DNA of 19,640 nucleotides from Methanosarcinales archaeon (GCA_004212095.1 RXIJ01000041.1:1-19640); one strand, 5' to 3'. Positions 1 through 8,035 are shown, counted from the stretch's first letter. Notes: generated by a model not told the origin, from the sequence alone. Program-made: numbers and translations.

Positions 1-101
1 AGGAAAGTATAAACGCAACCATGTTTTCTTGCTACTTATTTTCTATGCACTCGACTGCTTCGCAGTCGAGAGTTATTTCTGCACAGCGAAGTTGTACAGT
101 G
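1..101 (-). repeat. Dispersed hairpin repeat, copy A
   Basis: Upstream of argS. It contains a perfect 9-bp stem with a TTC loop (50-58 / 62-70) and an imperfect second hairpin around 79-99 with a GAA loop. Read on the minus strand it aligns with 10943-11127: both carry AACATGGTT followed by TTTATACTTTCCT at one end and a GCGAAGC hairpin in the middle. Its 50-101 part also aligns on the same strand with 5373-5426. The left limit is cut by the window edge. It may carry a promoter firing leftwards (TTTATA on the minus strand), which is inference. Confidence 0.6.
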
Positions 102-111
102 AGGAATCATA

Positions 112-1800
112 ATGTTTATACGATTTAAAAATGAAGTAGAATCAGTTTTAAAGACTGCTTTAAAAGACGCTAGTTTTAAGTTGCTGCCAATTCCACTTGA
201 AGAGTCGGAGCATGCTGACCTCGCAACATCTGTGGCGTTTCGTCTTTCACCAATCCTCAAGAAAAACCCGGTAATGATTGCAGGAGAAATAAAAGAAAAA
301 ATACAACTAAAAGAGAATACTCTTATCGATCGAATAGAGGTCGCGGGAGCATATATAAATTTCTTTGTCGGGGAGAAGTATCTTGTTGATACACTAAACG
401 CCATTCAATCAGATGATTTTGAAAGCATAGTAACTAACGCAAAGGTGATAATCGAACATACTTCTGTCAATCCAAACGGTCCCCTGCATGTCGGGCATAT
501 TCGAAATTCTATCATTGGGGACACTCTGGCAAGAATTCTGAGAATAGCTGGCTATGATGTTGAGGTGCAGTATTATGTTAACGATATGGGGCGGCAGATT
601 GCAGTTGTATCATGGGCACTTGAACAGTTTGTTTTTGATGGTCAAAAGAAATCTGATCATGCCATAGCTGATGTGTATATCAAGGCTAATCGAGTACTTG
701 AGGAATCTGTTAATAAAAAAAGTGAAATCAACACGTTAATGCAGCGACTGGAGAAAGCGGACAAGGCAGTGATACAACGATTTAGCAAAGCAGTACAACT
801 TGCAATGGATGGAATACGTGAGACACTTAACCGAATGAATATTGTTCATGATCGGTTTATAGAAGAGTCGTCTTTTGTGCTTTCGGGTGCAGTAAAAGAG
901 ATTGTTGAGGATATTAAAAAAACGGGTAGAGTAAAAAGTGATAATGGTGCTCTTGTGGTGGATCTCTCAGATTTTGGCATCGATAAAAGTCTTGTTTTAC
1001 AGCGAAGCGATGGCACGAGCCTGTACAGCACAAGAGACCTTGCATATCATAAATGGAAGGCACAAAACTGTGACTGGATGATTGATGTACTTGGGGCTGA
1101 TCACAAACTAATATCCACGCAGCTCAAGCTTGTGCTTCGCACCATTGGATTAAAGCAGCCTGATATTATTATCTTCGAGTTTGTATCACTTCCTGAAGGT
1201 TCAATGAGCACACGAAGAGGCATGTTTGTTTCTGCTGATGAACTCCTTAGTGAGATTGAAAAACATGCTTACGAAGAAGTAAATAAACGCCGCCCTGAAA
1301 AAAGTGAAGAGTTTAAAAAGAAGGTGTCACAGATGATTAGTACTGCAGCGATACGCTACGATGTAATCAAAATATCTGCTGATAAATCAACAGTGTTTGA
1401 CTGGCGAGATGCACTTGATTTTGAAAAACAGGGCGCACCATTCATACAATATGCCCATGCCAGGGCATGCAGCATCCTTAAAAAAGCAGTAGAGGAGGGG
1501 TGTGACTTTGAAAACGCTGATGTGCATCTTCTTAACCATGAAAACGAAAAACTGCTGATAAAAAAGATGGCATATCTATCCAATGTCATCCACACAGCAG
1601 CAAAAGAATTGAAACCACACATTCTCGCTATCTATGCTCGTGAGCTTGCTGATGCGTTTAACCAGTTCTACCGGGACTCGCCAGTGTTGCAAGCAGATGA
1701 AAACCTGCGAAGGTCTCGCCTGATGCTTGTTAGATGTGCCAGAAGAAGGCTCAGGATAACACTTGACACTCTTGGGATGGCAGCACCGGAAGAAATGTAA
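112..1800 (+). CDS. argS: Arginyl-tRNA synthetase
   Basis: Class I aminoacyl-tRNA synthetase that charges tRNA-Arg with arginine in the cytoplasm. The 562-residue protein has the expected length. The HIGH-type signature is HVGH at residues 126-129. The KMSKS-type loop is MSTRRG at about 365-370, the MSTR form common in archaeal and many bacterial ArgRS. The C-terminal DALR anticodon-binding domain starts near FIQYAHARA (about residue 445) and the protein ends in the usual LGM tail. The ATG at 112 is preceded by GAGG at 101-104, about 7 nt away. It converges with radB; a small hairpin separates them. No truncation or missing residue is visible. Confidence 0.97.
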   Translation: MFIRFKNEVESVLKTALKDASFKLLPIPLEESEHADLATSVAFRLSPILKKNPVMIAGEIKEKIQLKENTLIDRIEVAGAYINFFVGEKYLVDTLNAIQSDDFESIVTNAKVIIEHTSVNPNGPLHVGHIRNSIIGDTLARILRIAGYDVEVQYYVNDMGRQIAVVSWALEQFVFDGQKKSDHAIADVYIKANRVLEESVNKKSEINTLMQRLEKADKAVIQRFSKAVQLAMDGIRETLNRMNIVHDRFIEESSFVLSGAVKEIVEDIKKTGRVKSDNGALVVDLSDFGIDKSLVLQRSDGTSLYSTRDLAYHKWKAQNCDWMIDVLGADHKLISTQLKLVLRTIGLKQPDIIIFEFVSLPEGSMSTRRGMFVSADELLSEIEKHAYEEVNKRRPEKSEEFKKKVSQMISTAAIRYDVIKISADKSTVFDWRDALDFEKQGAPFIQYAHARACSILKKAVEEGCDFENADVHLLNHENEKLLIKKMAYLSNVIHTAAKELKPHILAIYARELADAFNQFYRDSPVLQADENLRRSRLMLVRCARRRLRITLDTLGMAAPEEM

Positions 1801-1834
1801 CCTGTATACCCAAGTGTGTAGAAATATACTATGC

Positions 1835-1853
1835 ATCCAAATACTCTTTGGAT
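1835..1853. terminator. Hairpin between convergent argS and radB
   Basis: ATCCAAA / TTTGGAT, a perfect 7-bp stem with a 5-nt loop, sits in the 61-bp gap between the two stop codons. Position suggests a bidirectional terminator or transcript end-stabiliser. There is no long T-tract beside it. Confidence 0.4.
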
Positions 1854-1861
1854 TGCAGTTT

Positions 1862-2548
1862 TTACCTTAACCCTGTCTGCGTGATTGTAAATTCACAGGA
1901 AACGCCTTCGGGACGAAAGCGGTGCTTTTGGAGTATGGCACGTCTTCGCTGTGGTCTGATCTTTTCGAGTTGAATGATGGTTTTTGATATATGAGCAAAG
2001 GGATTTCCACCGAGTGGCAGCATTGAATTGGAATCGATGTCAGTGTAGACTTGATTGGTTATCAGCACAGCTATTTTATATCTGCGTGCAAGACTGTGAA
2101 GAATGGACAGCTGGCTGGTTAGCTGTCTTCGAAAAATCATGTTATTACTATCCCCAAAGCTTGCACGATAAAACATGATTGGTGAATCAAACACTATAAG
2201 ACTAATATCTTTATTCATCATTCTCTCGCAGTCGCTAACAGCACTGTTTTGACTTGTAAAATCAGAAGGCTCGTAGATGATGATACTCTTTGCAATCTCT
2301 TCTGCATCATTGCCTGCGATCTGCTTGAAGCGTTCTGGTGAAAAACCCTCGGTGTCGATAAATATGATTTTTTTATCCTGCACAGCGCAGGCTATGGATA
2401 ATTGAATTACAAGATTTGTTTTGCCACTGCCAGCTTCACCATATACCTGTGTTACGATGCCAGCTTCAAAACCGCCGCCAACAAGTTCATCAAGTGGTGT
2501 GCAGCCAGAGAGAAGTTTTACATTATGGTTGCTCTGAATAATGATCAC
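1862..2548 (-). CDS. radB: RadB, archaeal RecA/RadA paralogue
   Basis: DNA repair and recombination ATPase-fold protein, a paralogue of RadA thought to act as a recombination mediator. The 228 residues consist of the RecA core only, without the N-terminal HhH domain of RadA, which is the RadB hallmark. Walker A is GEAGSGKT at residues 37-44; the Walker B strand is LIVFD at about 117-121; LITNQV follows in the expected place. The start used is GTG at 2546-2548; no clear Shine-Dalgarno precedes it, so a short-leader transcript is likely. It is divergent from rps3ae with an 80-bp spacer and a shared AT-rich TATA-like element. Confidence 0.93.
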   Translation of the reverse strand: MIIIQSNHNVKLLSGCTPLDELVGGGFEAGIVTQVYGEAGSGKTNLVIQLSIACAVQDKKIIFIDTEGFSPERFKQIAGNDAEEIAKSIIIYEPSDFTSQNSAVSDCERMMNKDISLIVFDSPIMFYRASFGDSNNMIFRRQLTSQLSILHSLARRYKIAVLITNQVYTDIDSNSMLPLGGNPFAHISKTIIQLEKIRPQRRRAILQKHRFRPEGVSCEFTITQTGLR

Positions 2549-2579
2549 CTGATACCAGTTGATACTAACGTCCCAAAGG

Positions 2580-2591
2580 TTAAATATATAA
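2580..2591. promoter_or_regulatory. Shared TATA-like element of the radB / rps3ae divergent promoter
   Basis: TTAAATATATAA is near-symmetric and can be read as an archaeal TATA box on either strand. About 25-27 nt downstream on the plus strand lies just before the rps3ae Shine-Dalgarno (GGAGG, 2617-2621); on the minus strand it lies about 10 nt before the radB GTG. Assignment is by position and composition only. Confidence 0.45.
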
Positions 2592-2628
2592 CGAATACAT
2601 TTAGGTAATATATTTCGGAGGAAAAAAA

Positions 2629-3216
2629 TTGGCTAAACCAACAAGAAAGACTGATAATTGGAAATCAAAAAACTGGTACTCGGTAATATCACCTGAACTA
2701 CTTGGAACAGTTAACGTGGGCAAAACCATAACAAGCAATCCAGACAATCTTATAGGAAGAGTTGTTGAGACAACGCTTGGAGATGTGACAAGAGATTTTT
2801 CAAAACAGAACATCAAATTAAAACTTAAAATCTCGAGGATTGGGGGGGACTCTGCTCATACCAAATTCATGGGACATCAACTAACACAGGATTACCTTCG
2901 TTCTCTTGTAAAAAGACGAAGCTCTGTCATCGATTCAAATATAGATGTGACAACAAGCGATGGATATAAAGTCAGGGTGAAACCTACATGTTTCACACTC
3001 AAAAGAGCACATTTGGAACAGATAGAGGGAATGCGAAAACAGATGAATCATATCATCATTGACCGCGCAAAAACACTTAACTTTAATCAATTCATGGAAC
3101 AGGCTTTTAATGGAAAGCTATCCTCAATAATCTACAAAGAGACGAAAAAAATATACCCGCTGCGAAGAGTGGAGATTAGAAAAACTGAAGTCAAGAGAGA
3201 GGCAGCCGCATCCTAA
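2629..3216 (+). CDS. rps3ae: 30S ribosomal protein eS1 (S3Ae)
   Basis: Archaeal/eukaryotic-type small-subunit protein S3Ae, 195 residues, the usual archaeal length. Recognised by the N-terminal KNWYSVISPELLG block, the GRVVETTLGD segment, the central KFMGHQLTQDYLRSL and the C-terminal YPLRRVEIRKTEV motif. The start is TTG at 2629, chosen because GGAGG at 2617-2621 is 7 nt upstream and the protein then begins MAKP like its homologues. It is transcribed away from radB and is followed by a T7 run. A highly expressed gene using TTG with a strong Shine-Dalgarno is not unusual in archaea. Confidence 0.97.
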   Translation: MAKPTRKTDNWKSKNWYSVISPELLGTVNVGKTITSNPDNLIGRVVETTLGDVTRDFSKQNIKLKLKISRIGGDSAHTKFMGHQLTQDYLRSLVKRRSSVIDSNIDVTTSDGYKVRVKPTCFTLKRAHLEQIEGMRKQMNHIIIDRAKTLNFNQFMEQAFNGKLSSIIYKETKKIYPLRRVEIRKTEVKREAAAS

Positions 3217-3225
3217 AGAACAACA

Positions 3226-3232
3226 TTTTTTT
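3226..3232 (+). terminator. T-tract terminator after rps3ae
   Basis: Seven consecutive T residues 10 nt after the rps3ae stop, with no hairpin: the common archaeal oligo-T termination signal. Confidence 0.5.
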
Positions 3233-3250
3233 ACTCATGCACGGCAGGCA

Positions 3251-3260
3251 AGTATATAAG
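3251..3260 (+). promoter_or_regulatory. TATA box of acs
   Basis: AGTATATAAG lies in the spacer after rps3ae. Transcription would start near 3280, upstream of both candidate acs start codons (GTG 3295, ATG 3343). Confidence 0.5.
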
Positions 3261-3342
3261 TAATGGATGCTTTTAGCTCTGTCAGAATCTGGATGTGTTT
3301 ACATCAGATATTCTGTTTAAAACGATTTATACGGATGATAAA

Positions 3343-5307
3343 ATGGATGAAACAAGCATCACGTCTGTTATAGAAGAGATACGCAAATTCGAACCGCCAG
3401 AAGGGTTCAGTGCAAAAGCGTATATAAAGACTCTTGAAGAATACAAGAAAATCTACAATGAATCCATTGCCGACCCATCGGCTTTTTGGGCAGAGAAAGC
3501 AGAAGAGTACCTCGACTGGTTCAAAAAATGGGATACTGTCCACACATGGGATTCTGAAAATGTAAAGCATACTTGGTTTGCAGGAGGAAAACTTAATGCA
3601 TCGTACAACTGCCTTGATAGACACCTTAAAAGCTGGAGAAAAAATAAGGCTGCGATCATTTTCGAAGGCGAACATGGCGACTCAAAAATTTATACCTATC
3701 AGCAGCTTCATCACGAAGTCTGCAAGTTTGCAAATGTACTAAAAAGCCAAGGAGTTACAAAAGGCGACCGGGTATCGATTTATTTACCAATGATACCGGA
3801 ACTTCCGATAGCAATGCTTGCCTGCACACGCATTGGAGCTATCCACAGTGTGGTATTCGGTGGATTTAGTGCAGATGCATTGCGTGATAGAATTCTTGGG
3901 CCCAGATGCAAACTTCTTATCACCTCAGATGGCAGTTTCAGATCAGGCAAAACGATACCACTGAAAGCAAATGCTGATGAGGCAGTAACTCAATGTGATT
4001 GTATTGAGCATGTAATCGTAGTAAATAGAACGGGAAGCAGCATCAATATGGTAAAGGGGCGCGACCACTGGTGGCATGCACTCATGCAGGACTCTTCAGC
4101 AGTATGCGAACCGGAACAGATGGATGCAGAAGACCCACTGTTTATTCTATATACAAGCGGGAGTACAGGCAAACCAAAAGGAGTGCTTAATACGACAGGA
4201 GGTTACCTGCTCTATGTGACCCAGACATTCAAATGGGTTTTTGACTACAAGGATGAGGACACGTTTTGGTGCACAGCAGATATTGGATGGGTTACCGGGC
4301 ACAGTTATATTGTGTATGGCCCACTGAGCGCCGGTGCTACAAGTCTCATGTTCGAGGGCGTACCCAATTATCCAAAACCTGATCGATTCTGGGCAATTGT
4401 GGAAAAATATAAAGTTAACACACTCTACACTGCACCAACAGCCATCAGAGCGATGATGAAAGACGGGGACAAGTGGCCACTTGGAAGAGACTTATCAAGC
4501 CTTCGGGTGCTTGGAAGCGTTGGCGAGCCAATAAACCCGGAAGCATGGATGTGGTACTACAACATTATCGGGAAAGGTAACTGCCCGATCGTAGACACGT
4601 GGTGGCAGACAGAAACCGGCGGCATACTGATTACACCACTGCCTGGTGCAGTACCTACAAAACCAGGCTCAGCCACACTACCCTATCCAGGCATTGAGCC
4701 AGTGATTCTCCGGGAAGATGGCAGCGTTGCTGATGTAAACGAGGGTGGGTATCTTGTGATTAAAAAACCGTGGCCAGGGCTTATGAGAACAGTGTACGAG
4801 CATCACGAACGATTCAAGAAAACCTATTTCACCAAATTCCCAGGACTTTACGTCACTGGGGATGGCGCCCGTAAAGATGGCGACGGCTATTACTGGTTGC
4901 TGGGCAGAGTTGATGATGTAATCAATGTGTCCGGACATCGAATGGGTACAGCCGAAATCGAAAGCTCACTCGATTCACACAAAGCAGTAGCAGAATCCGC
5001 AGTAGTAGGATTTCCGCATAATATCAAGGGTGAAGGGATCTATGCATTTGTTATTTTAAAGACAGGCAAAGAACCTAGCGACGAACTCAAAAACGAATTA
5101 TTAAAGCATGTACGAAAAGAGATTGGTCCTATAGCTAAGCCAGACGTACTTCAATTTGCAGATGGTCTGCCAAAAACACGAAGCGGCAAAATCATGAGAC
5201 GCATACTCAAGAAAATAGCTGCCGGTGATGTGAAAGATGTTGGGGATACAAGTACCCTGGCAGATCCAGGTGTTGTTGATGTACTCATAGCAGGAAGAGG
5301 AAAATAA
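3343..5307 (+). CDS. acs: Acetyl-CoA synthetase (AMP-forming)
   Basis: Activates acetate with ATP and CoA to acetyl-CoA, AMP and PPi, through an acetyl-adenylate, in the cytoplasm. The adenylate-forming core motif YTSGSTGKPKG lies at about residues 269-279 of the 654-residue product; WWQTETGG near 420 and the hinge/A8 region (YVTGDGARKD, then GRVDDVINVSGHRMGTAEIE) follow. The C-terminal PKTRSGKIMRR holds the conserved catalytic and potentially acetylated lysine. I chose ATG 3343 over the in-frame GTG at 3295 because GGATGA (3333-3338) precedes it and the length then fits the family. Among methanogens this enzyme is characteristic of Methanothrix-type acetate use; here it could work in either assimilation or acetate oxidation. 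Confidence 0.95.
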   Translation: MDETSITSVIEEIRKFEPPEGFSAKAYIKTLEEYKKIYNESIADPSAFWAEKAEEYLDWFKKWDTVHTWDSENVKHTWFAGGKLNASYNCLDRHLKSWRKNKAAIIFEGEHGDSKIYTYQQLHHEVCKFANVLKSQGVTKGDRVSIYLPMIPELPIAMLACTRIGAIHSVVFGGFSADALRDRILGPRCKLLITSDGSFRSGKTIPLKANADEAVTQCDCIEHVIVVNRTGSSINMVKGRDHWWHALMQDSSAVCEPEQMDAEDPLFILYTSGSTGKPKGVLNTTGGYLLYVTQTFKWVFDYKDEDTFWCTADIGWVTGHSYIVYGPLSAGATSLMFEGVPNYPKPDRFWAIVEKYKVNTLYTAPTAIRAMMKDGDKWPLGRDLSSLRVLGSVGEPINPEAWMWYYNIIGKGNCPIVDTWWQTETGGILITPLPGAVPTKPGSATLPYPGIEPVILREDGSVADVNEGGYLVIKKPWPGLMRTVYEHHERFKKTYFTKFPGLYVTGDGARKDGDGYYWLLGRVDDVINVSGHRMGTAEIESSLDSHKAVAESAVVGFPHNIKGEGIYAFVILKTGKEPSDELKNELLKHVRKEIGPIAKPDVLQFADGLPKTRSGKIMRRILKKIAAGDVKDVGDTSTLADPGVVDVLIAGRGK

Positions 5308-5336
5308 AGATTGGAGTATTTGCATAGAATCTCGTG

Positions 5337-5373
5337 GTTTTGGGTAAATCACAAATAATGATTTACCCAAAAC
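5337..5373 (+). terminator. 15-bp hairpin after acs
   Basis: GTTTTGGGTAAATCA (5337-5351) pairs perfectly with 5359-5373 around a 7-nt loop, 29 nt after the acs stop. It is a likely transcript end or stabilising structure. Its right foot touches repeat copy C. Confidence 0.5.
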
Positions 5374-5426
5374 TCGACTACTGCGTAGCCGGTAGGTTAT
5401 TTTTTGCACAACGAAGTTGTGCAGTG
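5373..5426 (+). repeat. Dispersed hairpin repeat, copy C (partial)
   Basis: Aligns on the same strand with 50-101: both begin CTCGACT, contain GGTTATTT/AGTTATTT in the middle and end in a GAA-loop hairpin followed by CAGTG. Here the hairpin is perfect: TGCACAAC (5405-5412), GAA, GTTGTGCA (5416-5423). Confidence 0.6.
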
Positions 5427-5440
5427 CTTCTTGCAATTGA

Positions 5441-5515
5441 GAGAAAGAGCCTGATGAGCAGATAAAGAAAAAACTCAAACAGGAAAAGGGACTTAAGAAA
5501 TTTGAGGATCTTTGA
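5441..5515 (+). pseudogene. Possible C-terminal remnant of a small antitoxin-like gene
   Basis: A 24-codon open stretch, bounded upstream by a stop, encodes a charged Lys/Glu-rich tail containing EPDEQIKKKLKQEKGLKKFE and then DL before TGA. It resembles the lysine-rich C-termini of RelB/DUF2683-like antitoxins such as the intact one 320 bp downstream. It has no start codon. Too short for firm assignment. Confidence 0.3.
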
Positions 5516-5762
5516 CTAACATCGCGATTAAGAGATAGTCGGCAAAGCCGATTTCCTCGAGTTCTTTAAGGTATCCCACGAGGAATGGGGGCGTGGGGAG
5601 TGCAACGATCAAAGTCTCAATAGCTATTGAATACCCCAAGCCAAACAAGGAGCTTGCGACTTTTGTGAGGTGGGAGTGTAACGTGGTCTAGGATTTACGA
5701 AGTAAATCCGAAGAAGTCGAGAAAAGTCAGACAAGGCAAAGCCTAATTTATTAAAGAAGAAA
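5516..5762. other. Spacer with short hairpins, no intact gene
   Basis: Contains a perfect GAA-loop hairpin GGATTTAC-GAA-GTAAATCC (5691-5709) and a small TCGGC/GCCGA stem near 5540. One plus-strand frame stays open for about 50 codons to a TAG near 5690 but has no convincing start or family match, so I do not call a gene. Confidence 0.5.
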
Positions 5763-5775
5763 AGGGGTTTTAGCC
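5763..5775 (+). repeat. Left 13-bp inverted repeat flanking the TA module
   Basis: AGGGGTTTTAGCC is the exact reverse complement of 6337-6349. The two copies bracket the toxin-antitoxin pair. Confidence 0.7.
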
Positions 5776-5791
5776 AAAAAAAAGCGGAAAA

Positions 5792-5821
5792 TTTATATGT
5801 TAATATCATATTAATATCATA
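5792..5821 (+). promoter_or_regulatory. Promoter and putative operator of the TA operon
   Basis: TATA-like TTTATAT at 5792-5798 is followed by two exact tandem copies of TTAATATCATA (5800-5810 and 5811-5821) and a partial third copy running into the Shine-Dalgarno AAGGTGAT (5824-5831). The junction is palindromic (ATATTAATAT, 5808-5817). Repeats covering the predicted transcription start fit autorepression by the antitoxin, which is usual for type II modules; binding itself is inferred. Confidence 0.5.
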
Positions 5822-5834
5822 TTAAGGTGATATT

Positions 5835-6077
5835 ATGGTGCAAGCAATTATAGATATTGAAGATGAAACGAATAGAGTTTTAAATATGGTTAAAGCTAAA
5901 TTTGGACTCAAAGATAAGAGCCAGGCTATTAATGTGATGGCTAAGCAATATGAACAAGAAATTCTTGAACCTCAGCTAAGACCTGAATATATAGAGAAAC
6001 TTCAAAAAATTAAGAAAGAGAAGGGGATAAGGTTCAAGAGTGTAAAAGAGTTAAGAAAGCACATAGAAAATGCGTGA
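5835..6077 (+). CDS. DUF2683-like antitoxin
   Basis: An 80-residue protein starting MVQAIIDIEDETNRVLNMVK, which I recognise as the archaeal DUF2683 type usually found upstream of RelE-like toxins. The N-terminal half looks like a short strand plus helix DNA-binding region (AKFGLKDKSQAINVMAKQYE); the C-terminal half is a charged segment (LRPEYIEKLQKIKKEKGI) suited to wrapping the toxin. The Shine-Dalgarno AAGGTGAT is complementary to the archaeal 16S 3' end. It overlaps the toxin start by 8 nt, so the two are translationally coupled. Function is inferred from family and context. Confidence 0.8.
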   Translation: MVQAIIDIEDETNRVLNMVKAKFGLKDKSQAINVMAKQYEQEILEPQLRPEYIEKLQKIKKEKGIRFKSVKELRKHIENA

Positions 6078-6336
6078 GTTTGAGATTAAGCCAGAACTAG
6101 ATAAGAAACTCATTAAATTATCTAAAAAGGACAAAAGCAAGTATGAAGCAGTTCTGAAGAAAATTGAAGAAGTGATTAGTTCTGAAGATATTGAACATCA
6201 TAAGAATTTGAGATATAATATGAAAGACTCTAAAAGAGATCATATAGGACAGTTTGTTCTAGTCTTTAGTTGTGATAAATCAAATGATTTCGTTTCGTTC
6301 GAAGATTACGACCATCACGATAAGATTTACCAATAA
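6070..6336 (+). CDS. RelE/ParE-family toxin
   Basis: An 88-residue basic protein whose C-terminal block (HHKNLRYNMKDSKRDHIG, then FVLVFSCD and FVSFEDYDHHDKIY) is characteristic of archaeal RelE-superfamily addiction toxins. Members generally act as ribosome-dependent mRNA endonucleases; the catalytic activity of this protein is not provable from sequence. The start ATG lies inside the 3' end of the antitoxin gene, giving the usual antitoxin-first order. The gene ends immediately before the right copy of the 13-bp inverted repeat that brackets the module. Confidence 0.85.
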   Translation: MREFEIKPELDKKLIKLSKKDKSKYEAVLKKIEEVISSEDIEHHKNLRYNMKDSKRDHIGQFVLVFSCDKSNDFVSFEDYDHHDKIYQ

Positions 6337-6349
6337 GGCTAAAACCCCT
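6337..6349 (-). repeat. Right 13-bp inverted repeat flanking the TA module
   Basis: GGCTAAAACCCCT begins directly after the toxin stop codon and is the exact reverse complement of 5763-5775. Confidence 0.7.
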
Positions 6350-6507
6350 CTTTACCAAAAAAGACTTTTCTCGATTGTATTTAACTAATGCAAATATGCG
6401 AAGTTCGCCGCAGGCTAATTTGGGAAAAATTAAGGGAAAATTCGACAATCTCTTTAGATAAGCAAAAACAGAGAAAAATGAATGAGATAATACATTAGAG
6501 TGGTAAA

Positions 6508-7052
6508 ATGGTAGAATTACTGTTCTTTCTAAAAGACTATTCAATTAATATTCTTACCGTATTTTTAGTTTTAATAACTGCTTATTATGCTTGGCAAACA
6601 AAAAAGATGGTTAAGGAAATGGAGATTGCAAGAAGACTTCAATTTATACCCGCTCTCAAAATAAAACCAACAAGACTATATAGTGGAAATTATTTTGATG
6701 TTGAAATTGTAAATATAGGTTTAGGTCCTGCAAAAAATATTAAGGAAAAAATTAGGTTAGAACCCAAATCGAGATAATTTACCCAATTATGTATCCTCAA
6801 GAAAGATTTGCTTTACAGTCTCCATTCAAAGATGCTGAGAGTTATCAAGATATAAAGAAGTTTAAGCAGTTAGTATTATCCGCAACATACGCGGATATTG
6901 CAAATAATACATATGATAAAGGTGATATATTTTACTTAGGAGATTTAGATAAAATAAGGAATGATGATCATCCAAGAGATGAAGTATCTGATGAATTAAG
7001 AGCTATAGAAAGAAAACTTGCCGATATAAATAGTGCCATTGGGAAGAGATAA
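6508..7052 (+). pseudogene. Frameshifted membrane-anchored protein of unknown function
   Basis: Two adjacent open stretches (6508-6777 and 6789-7052) form one protein of about 180 residues if a single base is restored near 6730-6770, a region with two A6 runs. The first part has one N-terminal transmembrane segment (SINILTVFLVLITAYYAW) followed by a cytosolic KKMVKEME helix and a beta-rich stretch (FDVEIVNIGLGPAKNI). The second frame is open back through IEIIYPI before its first ATG and ends in a Glu/Lys-rich coiled-coil-like helix (DELRAIERKLADINSAIGK). The order of TM anchor, beta domain and C-terminal helix recurs in uncharacterised archaeal proteins. The break may be real decay or a homopolymer sequencing error. 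Confidence 0.6.
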
Positions 7053-7181
7053 TCTACGCTGTTTTTTAGTAATATTTTTGAGGCGAAGCCGAGACAATCT
7101 GAAAAAACCTTTGGCTATACAACTTTTTTTATGTGTTCATACATATAATCAGCTATTATGAAAACTTTAACAGGCTTTTAG

Positions 7182-7800
7182 CAAAAGGACGCGTACAAGC
7201 GAGTGGAACAGCCTGGCGATCGACTGGATGAGATTAAATTGCTGGTGGATTGGGGAGCGTTTCGCCCGATTATGGGTGATACGTATGATAACAGGAGCGA
7301 ACAAGGCGGAAGACCGGACATCGATGAGGTGGTAATGACCGGGCTGTCTGTGCTCCGGCAAGTGGTACAGGCTTACCGATCCGGAACCCGGGGTCATGTC
7401 CTTGCTAGAGGCAGATCTGTTTTTAGGGGACCAAAAGTGGTACGGGTTCTATGATCCGGAACCCAGGAAATAGACTATGGAAAGGCTCTCGTTCATGAAC
7501 TTTCCCGGATTTGGGGGGGCATTCCGGATTTTACGACCGTATGGTGTTTCAGAGAGCGGTTGGCGAAGACCGGTAAGGATCAGGCAATATGAGCGGAACT
7601 CCAGCGACAAATCGGTGCTTTTGACCTGAGGGTAAAACAGGGAGCTTCCTATGATGCTACTTTTATCACCGCGGAATTCCAGGCATGCGAAGGCTGATAA
7701 GCCTGTAGTGAGGAAGCAGAGACGCGTCGAAGCAAGGGCACGTGGATAAAGAAGGGCAGCAAATCGTGTTTTGGCTACAGGTTCTATACTAAGATGAAGA
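7182..7800 (+). pseudogene. Decayed IS5-type transposase
   Basis: Remains of a DDE transposase of the IS5 group. The N-terminal part reads RLDEIKLLVDWGAFRPIM then GGRPDIDEVVM (from about 7212). After a frame change WYRLTDPEP, and after another DFTTVWCFRERLAKTGKDQA, then YDATFITA with the first catalytic Asp (near 7650), then ETRRSKGTWIKKGSK and FGYRFYTKM. At least two frameshifts (one at a G7 run near 7511-7517) and several in-frame stops inactivate it, and the C-terminal half with the other two acidic residues is missing after about 7800. A diverged 33-bp segment occurs twice at 7360-7392 and 7435-7467. Confidence 0.85.
7360..7467 (+). repeat. 75-bp-period duplication inside the IS5 remnant
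   Basis: 7360-7392 and 7435-7467 share AAGTGGTAC, then GATCCGGAACCC, at the same spacing, 75 bp apart. The offset is a multiple of three, so both copies read WYR/GF..DPEP in the same frame. Confidence 0.6.
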
Positions 7801-8035
7801 TTGTGCTCATGACTCATTTGTCCGAGATTTTTCCAGCTTCAAGTTCCCTTAATACTGAGATATTGAATTCCGTGTGTACCTTCTTCTTGTTTTTCCCACG
7901 TATTTTCATCTCAGTGTTCTTAGAGCTTGCAGAAAAATAAAGTAGCAATTTTGGCAGATAGATCCTCATGTAAAAATCCTGATGTGAGATTGTTGTGCAC
8001 ATTACGAAAGTTGGAAATTTCGATTAGGTTGTTTG
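7801..8035. other. Spacer after the IS5 remnant, no assignable gene
   Basis: A minus-strand open stretch (7814-8002, ending KVHTEFNISVLRELEAGKIS) could be a small gene or fragment, but it has no recognisable family and no clear Shine-Dalgarno. Nothing else is supportable. Confidence 0.4.

Noticed and set aside
7814..8002. Minus-strand ORF of 62 codons after the IS5 remnant
   Set aside because: No family, no Shine-Dalgarno, and no support from neighbours; kept only as a remark in the spacer entry.
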